DNA of 64,000 bases from Kerstersia similis (GTDB taxonomy: Bacteria; Pseudomonadota; Gammaproteobacteria; Burkholderiales; Burkholderiaceae_B): positions 1 through 64,000 of the forward strand of contig NZ_CBCSIQ010000002.1 of the NCBI RefSeq assembly GCF_965139615.1, read 5' to 3'. The translations under genes and the position numbers were made by a program. A model generated the notes under the pieces. It ran no database searches. It was not told the DNA's origin and saw nothing but the letters and a program-made list of their open reading frames with translations. This document shows positions 34,497 to 42,464 of this stretch, one piece after another. Every line of letters begins with the position of its first letter. Position 1 is the first letter of the stretch.

Positions 34497-35088
34497 GAAT
34501 AGAAGTGAAAGAATATTAAAAAATATTTCAGAAATTAGGAGGTCCGTGTGATACGGAACGGATTATAGGGCGCTAACCCTCCGATTGCGAAAAAAAATAG
34601 AAATTTTGCGAGATGAGTATTCGTTGAAGCGGTATCATACGCACCGTTCAACGGCGGAACGACAGGCCCGTATGCATAAAGATATAAGCGATGAATATCA
34701 TTTGATAGTGATGCGGATGCCTGTCAAGTAGCCCGGCATCGGCGAGCGAGAGCTGGTTGCGAGCTTGAGTGTGGGTGCAACTACTATATGTAAGAATTGG
34801 TAGGCAAAGGTTTTGGCTAAGATTCATATTTCGTAATAGTTGCAATAAAATCGCTTGCGCTTATTTATTGTCGTCAGATGTAGTGAACGGCAAATTAAAG
34901 CAAGCTTTGCAATATTCGATTTGGCGTATAAAAGGATATGGTGGATTAAAAGAAGGGGTTGGGTTTCTTCGGTTGGGAGTTGGTTTAGGCTTTTCGAAAA
35001 AACAAATTCGAGTGCTAATATTAAGTGCTTGAATTTAATGGTGGATTGTGTTGTCCGGGTTTAGGATTTTAAAAGCATAGAGATTTTT
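34497..35088. other. Divergent intergenic region between aminotransferase and ugd genes
   Basis: About 590 bases with no convincing gene. Small frames of 60-90 codons exist at about 34648-35064 on both strands but have no recognisable sequence. The region becomes strongly AT-rich toward ugd and must hold the promoters for both directions. I found no JUMPstart/ops-like element. It may be a recombination junction between the GC-richer minus-strand pair and the AT-rich plus-strand cassette. Confidence 0.45.
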
Positions 35089-36270
35089 ATGAAAATTACG
35101 GTGGTTGGAACTGGTTATGTGGGCTTGTCTAACGCAATATTACTAGCTCAGCACAATGAAGTGGTGGCGCTTGATATTGATGAGCGCAAAGTGGCTTTGT
35201 TGAATAACAAATTATCGCCAATTGAAGATCGTGAAGTTAGCGATTTTCTGGAAAACAAGAAATTGAAATTACGAGCGACAACGGATAAGAAAGATGCATA
35301 TGCAGATGCTGATTTTATTGTCATAGCTACACCTACTGATTACGATCCAAAAACCAACTACTTTAATACGTCTAGTGTAGAGTCTGTGTTGTGCGATATC
35401 GAGTTGCATAATAAAAAGGCGATTGTCGTGATTAAGTCAACGGTGCCTGTGGGTTTTACGGAGGAGATAAAGAAAAAAATGACGGGTGTGCATATTTTGT
35501 TCTCGCCTGAATTTTTAAGAGAGGGGCGGGCGCTATATGATAATTTGCATCCGTCTCGTATAATAGTTGGTGAAAATTCGGCGCAGGCCCAAGAATTTGC
35601 GAATCTCTTAAAGCAAGGTGCGATTAAAAAAGAGGTTTCTGTTTTATTTACCAATGCAACTGAGGCTGAGGCGATAAAGCTATTTTCGAATACTTATTTA
35701 GCGATGCGGGTGGCTTATTTTAATGAGTTGGATAGTTATGCTGAGTATTACGGTTTAGATAGTCGCCAAATTATTAATGGTGTTGGCTTGGATCCTAGAA
35801 TTGGTGGGCATTATAATAATCCAAGTTTTGGCTATGGTGGGTATTGCTTACCTAAAGATACTAAGCAGTTATTGGCTAATTATGATGCGGTGCCTAATAA
35901 TATTATCCGGGCTATTGTGGAGGCAAATCGTACCCGCAAAGATTTTATAGCGGATAGTATTATTAAAAGACTTGATCAGGTAGAGCGGCCTATCGTTGGT
36001 ATTTATCGGTTGGTAATGAAAGAGGGGAGTGATAATTTTCGAGCGTCTGCGATTCAGGGGATTATGAAACGTATAAAGGCTAAAGGAATTGAGCTGGTTG
36101 TATATGAGCCGGTGCTGAAAGAGAAGAGTTTTTATAATAGTCGTGTGATTGAAGATATTAATGTTTTTAAAGCAACAGCGAGCGTGATAGTTGCAAATAG
36201 ACTGTCTGAGGAGCTAGTTGATGTTAAGGGGAAGGTTTATACGCGAGACTTATTTCAATCGGATGCTTAA
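35089..36270 (+). CDS. ugd: UDP-glucose 6-dehydrogenase
   Basis: A 393-residue nucleotide-sugar dehydrogenase close in length and pattern to E. coli/Klebsiella Ugd. It oxidises UDP-glucose twice to UDP-glucuronate. NAD motif VVGTGYVGLSNA at the start, FSPEFLREG, the Lys/Asn pair in EAEAIKLFSNTYLA and the catalytic Cys C253 in GYGGYCLPKDT are all present. The gene is AT-rich, unlike the paralogue at 49.8 kb, so it probably arrived with the polysaccharide cassette. It would supply uronic acid for the polymer. Downstream lies IS debris, not another sugar gene. Confidence 0.95.
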   Translation: MKITVVGTGYVGLSNAILLAQHNEVVALDIDERKVALLNNKLSPIEDREVSDFLENKKLKLRATTDKKDAYADADFIVIATPTDYDPKTNYFNTSSVESVLCDIELHNKKAIVVIKSTVPVGFTEEIKKKMTGVHILFSPEFLREGRALYDNLHPSRIIVGENSAQAQEFANLLKQGAIKKEVSVLFTNATEAEAIKLFSNTYLAMRVAYFNELDSYAEYYGLDSRQIINGVGLDPRIGGHYNNPSFGYGGYCLPKDTKQLLANYDAVPNNIIRAIVEANRTRKDFIADSIIKRLDQVERPIVGIYRLVMKEGSDNFRASAIQGIMKRIKAKGIELVVYEPVLKEKSFYNSRVIEDINVFKATASVIVANRLSEELVDVKGKVYTRDLFQSDA

Positions 36271-37300
36271 GGATGATTTGCAAAACCTTACCCTGGTTAG
36301 TGAGCTAATTTCTGTTCGGTGCAGAAGCAGCATGAGAAATTGAGGGTGTGGAGCAGATGGTCTGTAGGTTTGACCCGTAGCTGAGGAAGGCGCGCAAAGA
36401 GGTATTTTGGAAGAAATGGATTGCGTGATATCGCTGATCCAACCTTACGCGTGCATTGTGGATCTGGCTTGGGGCGGTCTGCCGTTTTCGACCGAAGTCA
36501 TACTGCTATTTACTGTGTACTGCAGCGGTGTAGCCAGAGTAATCTGGCGATGGGGGAGGTGCTGTACGAATGCCTGCTGTATTGTCGGTTTGTAGGCTGG
36601 GATGGGTATCTGGCATCTGTCCGAGAAGAGCACGATCTTGCGGTTTTGGTATGTGCTGAAGAAATACGATCTGGCACGACATGTATTGGTGACGATCGAC
36701 GGCTCGTTGTCTGAACAGGGACCGATGTTCAAGGCCGGCATGGTGTTGAGGGTGACAATTATTGCCGTACCTAGTTTGGCGAAGAACCATGAGAGCAAGC
36801 GTGGCGCACAGATGCAACAGATCAAGACGGGTAATTAATGGGTACTTTGGCATGGAGCGCCGTTCTGCGTCGATGTGGATTCATGCTTGGTGTATATGGT
36901 AATTAGCACTTCGACCAATGTGAAGAGTCTGACACAGGCGGCAGATCTATGACATGGACAAGGAAAAGATGCCTGGCGCGATGCCGGTTATCAGGGCATT
37001 CAAAAGTGCGAGGAAGATGCTGATAATGAGGTGAATGGACATGTGGCCTTGCTCCTTGGTAAACGCTGAGCTTTCAATCTTGCCTGAGGTTAGCATCAGT
37101 TGCGTGAGACTATTGAGAAAATCAAAGCTAACGTCCGAGCGAAGACTAAGTCACTGTTCCGGATCATCAAGCAGCAGTATGGTTATGCCAAGGTGTTCTA
37201 CTGAGGATTGGTCAAGAATACGGCGTCACTGGCTATGCAGTTTGCACTGAACGATTCATGATTGATGATTCGATAGGTGGCGGGAGCACAGGAATGAGTC
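36271..37300 (+). pseudogene. Decayed IS5-family transposase
   Basis: The stretch from about 36,340 to 37,265 reads as fragments of an IS5-family transposase in shifting frames. Recognisable pieces in order are RKEVFWKKWIA-like N-terminal sequence near 36,390, SNLAMGEVLYECLLYCRFVGWDG at about 36,540, FWYVLKKYDLARHVLVTIDGSLSEQGPMFKAG at 36,640-36,740, PSLAKNHESKRGAQMQQIKTGN to 36,836, GYQGIQKCEE near 36,990, and IEKIKANVRAKTKSLFRIIKQQYGYAKVFY near 37,110-37,200. Stop codons and frameshifts interrupt it repeatedly. ATGATTTGCAAAACC just after ugd may be the remnant of an inverted repeat. It is inactive. Confidence 0.75.
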
Positions 37301-37450
37301 AAATGAGTGTAAAAATGTCCGTTATCTGTTAGGCACTAGGCCAATTATGAGTGTAACTATAAAAGAAACGTCGAAAATTGTGGTGCAATGCACTGGGCGA
37401 TCTTTAACCAGGTTCTGCAGACTCTCTCTGGAGTGTTAAGGTTATATTTT

Positions 37451-38827
37451 ATGCTAAAGAATTTATTAAAGACTGCGTCAACATTGGCGACTGGAGCGAT
37501 TTCTGGGCAACTGGTTGTTTTGATGGTCTCGCCTATACTGACTAGAATTTATTCTCCTGATGCTTTTGGGGTTTTTGGTGGCTATGTCGCATGTCTTTAT
37601 ATTTTGGGTTGTGTGTCCGCGTTGAAGTATGATGTTGCCATTCCTTTGGTTAAAAGTAGTCGGCAGGCAAATTCATTAATTGCTCTTGCGGTTTTTATTA
37701 ATGTAATTTTTTCTGTTTTGATTTTTTTTATTATTTTTTGTGTATTGGCGCTGTATCCGAACAAAGAATATGAGTTTGTGCTTTGGGCCTTGCCGTTAGG
37801 TTTGCTTTTGTCGGGTGTTTATAGTGTTTTTATGTATTATAATCTCAGGCTTCGGAAGGCTGGTCTAATAGCAAAAACTAGATTTATTCAGTCGCTCTCT
37901 GGTGCTATGGCGCAAGTGTCGCTGGGATATTTAATGGCTGGTGTTTCTGCGCTTGTAATTGGCCAGATTGTTAGTATTTCCGCGGGAGGAGGGCGCCTCA
38001 TGCGTGCTAGTAGGTTAAAAAATATGCGCTGTTATTTCAGCGCTTCTTTGTTATGGGCTACAGCTAGGCGATATATTGATTTTGCTAAATATAATAGTCC
38101 GTCGGCGCTGCTAAGTGTGGGAAATAATCACTTGCCTGTGATTTTAATAGGAGGTCTTTTTTCACCTGCGGCTGCTGGTGTCTATGTAATTGTTCATCGT
38201 ATATTAATCACTCCTTTGTCTATAGTGTCGAGTTCAATATCATCAGCCATACTTTCTTTTGGGGCAGATTCTTCCAAAATGTCATTTGGAAGAAATGTTG
38301 TATTGGTTTTTTTGTGCCTGTCGCCACTATCAGTTTTTGCTGCAGTTTTTGGCTATCATGTTTTTGGCTATGTTTTCGGTGCTGAGTGGGCTTCCGGAGG
38401 CCAGGTGGTTGCATGGATGATGTTGTTTTTATCATATAAGTTTATGTATGATGCGACTTTTATGCTGTATGCGGCAAGAAATAATTTAAAAGAAGGGTTG
38501 GGGACTCAAATAATAGTTTTTGTAATACGTTTGGGTGGGTTGGTAGTTTGTTCCGTTTTTTTTGATTTCGATGTCAGTATATTTATTTTTTCAATTTCCA
38601 GCTCTCTGACATATTTATTTTTATGTTTTTTTGGGCATGCGGGTCGTATGTTCGGATTCACTGGAAAAGATCTTTTAGGTTTGCTCGCGGACTTGGTTGT
38701 TGCTTACGTTTTGATCTACTTTTACATTGGTTCAGGTGTATTTTCAGGTTTTTACTTGGGAGTTGGGGTTGTATCTTGGTGGTTAATGCGGATATTGTTG
38801 GTGTTGCGAAATGGTAGGGGTGTTTGA
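37451..38827 (+). CDS. Wzx-type polysaccharide flippase (MOP superfamily)
   Basis: A 458-residue protein with about 12 hydrophobic segments, resembling the oligosaccharide flippase family that moves undecaprenyl-linked repeat units to the periplasm. The start MLKNLLKTASTLATGAISGQLVVLMVSPILTRIYSPDAFG is typical: a conserved amphipathic lead and the LTRIYSPDAFGVFG turn found in Wzx proteins. The gene is very AT-rich. A frame open from 37388 would add 21 unlikely residues. It overlaps the next gene's upstream region and is probably co-transcribed with the polymerase gene. Confidence 0.85.
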   Translation: MLKNLLKTASTLATGAISGQLVVLMVSPILTRIYSPDAFGVFGGYVACLYILGCVSALKYDVAIPLVKSSRQANSLIALAVFINVIFSVLIFFIIFCVLALYPNKEYEFVLWALPLGLLLSGVYSVFMYYNLRLRKAGLIAKTRFIQSLSGAMAQVSLGYLMAGVSALVIGQIVSISAGGGRLMRASRLKNMRCYFSASLLWATARRYIDFAKYNSPSALLSVGNNHLPVILIGGLFSPAAAGVYVIVHRILITPLSIVSSSISSAILSFGADSSKMSFGRNVVLVFLCLSPLSVFAAVFGYHVFGYVFGAEWASGGQVVAWMMLFLSYKFMYDATFMLYAARNNLKEGLGTQIIVFVIRLGGLVVCSVFFDFDVSIFIFSISSSLTYLFLCFFGHAGRMFGFTGKDLLGLLADLVVAYVLIYFYIGSGVFSGFYLGVGVVSWWLMRILLVLRNGRGV

Positions 38828-38829
38828 GA

Positions 38830-39954
38830 ATGGGAAATATATTGGCTCGTTATTATTTTCCATTTATTATTTATTTGGTTTTTTCAGTTGGTGGGGTGAT
38901 TCCGCTCAGTGTTGAGGATCCATTGGTTTTGATTCTCTCGGGCTTTGTTTTTGTAAATGTAGTAGGTATGGGGTTTATTTATTTTAGGGATTTTAAAAAA
39001 GAACGGGTGCAGGTTGTTTTTTTGTTCTTCTTTATTTCGTTTTTGGTTTCTGCCTTGGGCTTGTTGGCAACCAACGATCTTGTGGTGTCTTTTGAAAAAA
39101 TAAATGGGGCTGTATTTTGTTCTGTTGTAATTTCGGTGTTTTGGGTTGTTGGGGTTAGGCGTTACGGCGAACATGGTTTTTTGAGGTCATTTTTATTTGT
39201 TATGTTTGCATTTTTTGTGCTAACGGTTTTGTATAAGATGCAAATGGGGTTTGGGAGCCGAAGTGTACGATTTTTCATTAATGGGCCTATTGTTTATGGA
39301 TGGTTGATGGCTCTAGGGTTTGTATTGGCGTTCCATTGCTGGTCGGTAGAGTCTAAGATTAGTTACTTGATTCTTGCTTTGGTTTTTCTGTTTGGAGTCT
39401 TTTGGACTGAGTCTAAAGGAGCGCTTGCTGCTTTGGCTTTTTCGTTGTGTGTGTATTTTTTTTCCTATTTTAGGAAAAATATTAAATATTTCCTTTTTTT
39501 GGGTTTTTCTTTGTTGGCTATATTTTTTGTGTTCGGGGAGCAAATATCTGCCGCGCTGGATGGTTCTCGTCTCCAAGCTGTTTCTCGAATTTTTTCGGGT
39601 GATTTGGGGGAATCGGATTATGGTTCTATCGGTGTTCGCTCAGAGCTTATTAATGCTGCTGTAGCTTCATTTTTAGATTCGCCTATGCTTGGTATAGGAA
39701 TGGGTAATTTTTCATACCAACAATTTTTTTATCCACATAATCAGCATTTGGAGTTGTTTGCTGAGTTTGGTTTTTTTGTTGGTGTGCTGCACGTGCTTTT
39801 TATTGTGTATGCCATATGCAGGTCAAATAGTTTGTATCGTGTTCTTATAATTTTGTTTTCTATTTCAGCGAGTTTTAGTGGTGATGCCTCGTATTTGAGG
39901 TTTGTCTATGCGTTCTGCATGATTGGATTAATGCTCCCTGTTAGAAAATCCTGA
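38830..39954 (+). CDS. Wzy-type polymerase / O-antigen ligase family protein
   Basis: A 374-residue membrane protein with about ten hydrophobic segments and a larger periplasmic loop near residues 245-300, the layout of the O-antigen ligase/Wzy superfamily. The loop contains GSIGVRSELINAA and then LGIGMGNFSYQQFFYPHNQHLELFAEFGFF, in which the PHNxxLE motif is characteristic. Either polymerase (Wzy) or ligase (WaaL) activity is possible; its place right after Wzx and before Wza/Wzc favours polymerase. It is among the most AT-rich genes here and starts two bases after the flippase stop. Confidence 0.82.
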   Translation: MGNILARYYFPFIIYLVFSVGGVIPLSVEDPLVLILSGFVFVNVVGMGFIYFRDFKKERVQVVFLFFFISFLVSALGLLATNDLVVSFEKINGAVFCSVVISVFWVVGVRRYGEHGFLRSFLFVMFAFFVLTVLYKMQMGFGSRSVRFFINGPIVYGWLMALGFVLAFHCWSVESKISYLILALVFLFGVFWTESKGALAALAFSLCVYFFSYFRKNIKYFLFLGFSLLAIFFVFGEQISAALDGSRLQAVSRIFSGDLGESDYGSIGVRSELINAAVASFLDSPMLGIGMGNFSYQQFFYPHNQHLELFAEFGFFVGVLHVLFIVYAICRSNSLYRVLIILFSISASFSGDASYLRFVYAFCMIGLMLPVRKS

Positions 39955-40062
39955 GTCTCTCTGCTAGGCTAACGGTATTTGTCAACAAAGATATGTACTG
40001 ACCCAGTAAAAACCACCCAAGAAAACGTTTGAATCCCCAGGTCATAATCTAAGAAAAATGAC

Positions 40063-40377
40063 ATGAGCAAGACGATGGAAGAAGACATCAAACGTTGGGC
40101 GGCCAAGCGCAAAAGCGCGTTGGTATTCGACATCATCCAGGGCAAAACGACGGTTTCAGCAGCGAGCCGGCAATACGATCTGTCGCCGTCTGAGGTCGAA
40201 CAGTTGGTTGATGGTGCCAAGCGAGGGATGGAGAACGCCTTGCGTGCCAACCCGTTGAACATCAAGGAACAGTACGCGCGCCAGCTGAAAGATCTGCAGG
40301 AAGCGTACGGCGAAGCGATGTTGGAGCTGTGCGCTCGAAAAAAGCTGCAAGTCCTGTTGGGCGAGGAAGGGAAATGA
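40063..40377 (+). CDS. IS3-family transposase OrfA
   Basis: A 104-residue helix-turn-helix protein: KRKSALVFDIIQGKTTVSAASRQYDLSPSEVEQLVDGAKRG, then ENALRANPLNIKEQYARQLKDLQEAYGEAMLELCARKKL, the leucine-rich coiled part. It is the DNA-binding subunit made from the first frame of an IS3-type element. It overlaps orfB by ATGA, where programmed frameshifting normally yields the OrfAB transposase. It is intact but useless without orfB. Confidence 0.83.
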   Translation: MSKTMEEDIKRWAAKRKSALVFDIIQGKTTVSAASRQYDLSPSEVEQLVDGAKRGMENALRANPLNIKEQYARQLKDLQEAYGEAMLELCARKKLQVLLGEEGK

Positions 40378-40790
40378 TCCTTCGCATGCAGCGGGGCCCG
40401 GCTGCTGAGGGTTTCGAGGTGTCGGTGTCAAAGCTCTGCCGCTGGTTTGGTGTGCCGCGTCGAACGGTGTATTACCGACCGGTGAAGTCGGCACCGAAGG
40501 TCGATCCCAAGTATGTCGAACCGATCAAAGCAATGATTGAGGAGTCGCCGTTGTTTGGGTACCGGACGGTGGCCTGGCTGCTGGGGTTCAACAAGAACAC
40601 CGTCCAGCGCATCTTCCAGATCAAGGGCTGGCAGGTGCGCAAGCGTCCGATTGGCTTCAGGCCACGGATCCAGGCATTGCCTTCAGCGGCAACAATGCCG
40701 AACGACCGTTGGTCCACCGATCTCTGCCGTATCTGGGCAGGCCGGGACGGCTGGGCTGATTATCTGAAAGAGGCTGTGCACATCTGTTGA
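40374..40790 (+). pseudogene. IS3-family transposase OrfB, 3'-truncated
   Basis: The frame encodes the N-terminal helical region (SVSKLCRWFGVPRRTVYYRP, KAMIEESPLFGYRTVAWLLGFNKNTVQRIFQIKGW) and the start of the rve/DDE catalytic domain with the first Asp (RWSTDLCRIWAGRDGWA). It ends after LKEAVHIC instead of continuing for about 130 more residues with the second Asp and the Glu. A deletion or a recombination event near 40,760 has removed the rest. Confidence 0.8.
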
Positions 40791-41320
40791 TTTTTTTTGT
40801 TTTGCGATATGGGTGGTGACCTCTTTATTTAGTGATGCTTGAATAAGCGGCCTTCGTAAATTGATGAGTGACTATGCTAGCTTGGCTACAATCAGAATTC
40901 GATTTGGTTGTTTGGCGCGTGAAGGGTGTTTGGGATTTGGGTTGATTGGAGTTATTAATATGTGCGTCAAAAAATGAGGATTTGTAATATTTTCTTCTTG
41001 TATTGATTGCATTGAAAGAAAATTGTCATTTTTTGATGTGTGCCCCTGTTTAACGGATAAGTTTGGATTATCAGTCTGAGGTTTAAGATTCGCGTAAATC
41101 AAGGGTTTGAACGATGGTGGTGACCGTATATTGGTCTTAGGTCGCATGACTTTTTGCATGAGCGCCACGTCCGAGCGTACTGATCATGTTTGTCTACGCA
41201 CATGCAAAATGTTGGCTATTTTGAACTATGCACTAGTTGTCTTCGCTCAGGCTGTGAAATAATAGCAACGATTTTTCTTGCTGATAACTTTAGAAATACA
41301 TGAATTGGGGGATGCCTGAC
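40791..41320. other. AT-rich region upstream of wza
   Basis: About 530 bases with no believable gene on either strand. It probably holds the promoter for the wza-wzc operon. The inverted repeat TTTTGCATG/CATGCAAAA at 41152-41209 is the only clear structure. A 98-codon minus-strand frame at 40872-41168 has no recognisable sequence. Confidence 0.45.
41152..41209. repeat. 9-bp inverted repeat upstream of wza
   Basis: TTTTGCATG at 41152-41160 is perfectly matched by CATGCAAAA at 41201-41209, with 40 bases between. It lies 110-170 bases before the wza start. The arms could be paired operator half-sites for a regulator that loops or dimerises; no known site is recognised. Confidence 0.4.
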
Positions 41321-42442
41321 ATGGCAAAAACGCTGAAGCTGGCTGCGCTGCTGCCGGTTGCGTTGTTGAGTGCTTGCACTGGTATGTATGTAGGCGTGCA
41401 AGCGCCGGAGCAGGCGCAGGAAGCTGAGTTGACCGGTGAGGATATTGCGTCCAGGGCGGATATCCGTAGTATCAATGCACAGTCCTTGGCGGAGCTTGTG
41501 GCCGCTCAGCGTGCCGCCTCTGCCAAGCAAAGACAGGGGATCGTCTCAGGGCAGCATGAGCAGGCTGCTGTCTATCAGTACCTTTTGGCCCCCCAGGATG
41601 TGCTGAATATCACGGTATGGAACCACCCGGAACTGAATAATCCTGCGGGACAACTGAGTAGTGACCTGGCAGGCAGACCCATCAATGATGAGGGTTATTT
41701 CTTTTATCCTTACGTTGGGCGCATCAAAGCCGCCGGCCGTACGCCGGCCCAGATTCGCACAGAATTGACCCAGAAATTGACGCGCTACCTGACTGAGCCG
41801 CAGGTAGATGTGTCGGTGCTTAGCTATCGTGGCCGCAGGGCGTTTGCATCTGGAGAGTTGAAAAACCCTGGGCCTAGGCCAATCACAGATGTGCCCTTGC
41901 GTGTAACCGACCTGGTTGCTCAATCAGGTGGTTTGACGGAGAAGGCTGATCTGCGGAACGCTATCTTGACCCGTAAGGGGGTTGCTCAGCCTTTGGATTT
42001 GTATGCTCTGTACTATGAGGGCGACCTCGGGCAGGACGTATTGCTGCTGGAAGGGGATATCGTCACGGTGCCGGAGCGTCGTTTCGATAAGGTATTCCTC
42101 TTGGGTGAAGTGCTTGTTCCCCAGTCGAAGATCATGCCTTTGGGGCGCTATACCTTGTCGGAAGCGCTTAGCGATGCAGGTGGGCTGAATCAGACTACCT
42201 CCAACGCTGCTCAAGTGTATGTGTTGCGCGGCACGGACACAGGCCGTCCACAAATATGGCATTTGAATGCAAAAGCTCCAGATGCTCTGATTCTTGCGGA
42301 TAGCTTTGAATTGAAGCCTCGAGATGTGGTGTTCGTTGATCCGGCCGCAGTTACGCGCTGGTCGCGTGTGCTGAATCAGATTTTGCCTACATCTACCTTT
42401 CTGGTAACAGGCGCAAAGAATATCAACGATATCGGCAACTAA
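41321..42442 (+). CDS. wza: Wza-type outer-membrane polysaccharide export lipoprotein
   Basis: A 373-residue export lipoprotein. The signal sequence ends in the lipobox LLSAC (lipidated Cys at residue 19). The Poly_export domain (YQYLLAPQDVLNITVWNHPEL) and SLBB repeats follow (FASGELKNPGPRPITDVPLRVTDLVAQSGG; LLGEVLVPQSKIMPLGRYTLSEALSDAGG). The C-terminal helix that forms the outer-membrane pore is seen at about 345-370. It should assemble as an octamer with Wzc for polymer export. ATG 41321 is preferred; an ATG at 41300 adds seven residues. Composition returns to the GC-rich background from here on. Confidence 0.94.
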   Translation: MAKTLKLAALLPVALLSACTGMYVGVQAPEQAQEAELTGEDIASRADIRSINAQSLAELVAAQRAASAKQRQGIVSGQHEQAAVYQYLLAPQDVLNITVWNHPELNNPAGQLSSDLAGRPINDEGYFFYPYVGRIKAAGRTPAQIRTELTQKLTRYLTEPQVDVSVLSYRGRRAFASGELKNPGPRPITDVPLRVTDLVAQSGGLTEKADLRNAILTRKGVAQPLDLYALYYEGDLGQDVLLLEGDIVTVPERRFDKVFLLGEVLVPQSKIMPLGRYTLSEALSDAGGLNQTTSNAAQVYVLRGTDTGRPQIWHLNAKAPDALILADSFELKPRDVVFVDPAAVTRWSRVLNQILPTSTFLVTGAKNINDIGN

Positions 42443-42464
42443 TTTTCCAGCCTAGACGTTTCCA

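Larger units (their letters stand above)
39990..40790 (+). mobile_element. Truncated IS3-family element
   Basis: Two overlapping transposase genes (orfA and the first part of orfB) are present, but orfB stops after about 138 residues where a full orfB would continue through the second and third catalytic acidic residues. The left end probably lies near TGTACTGACCCAG at about 39,992. The right part of the element and its inverted repeat are missing. GC content is higher than in the neighbouring wzy gene, so it came from a different background. Confidence 0.75.

Noticed and set aside
34769..35064. Short plus-strand frames upstream of ugd
   Set aside because: AT-rich, no start signal, no recognisable domain; treated as intergenic.
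34497..35088. JUMPstart/ops element before the polysaccharide genes
   Set aside because: I looked for GGCGGTAG-type sequence in the long gaps at 34.5-35.1 and 40.8-41.3 kb and found none in the right context.
36602..36838. 78-codon frame that might be annotated as a hypothetical protein
   Set aside because: It is a fragment of the decayed IS5-family transposase; recognisable transposase sequence continues before and after it in other frames.
27799..41320. A complete integrative element or prophage
   Set aside because: No integrase, attachment repeats, tRNA or phage genes are seen. The AT-rich region is better explained as a surface-polysaccharide locus exchanged by recombination and IS activity.
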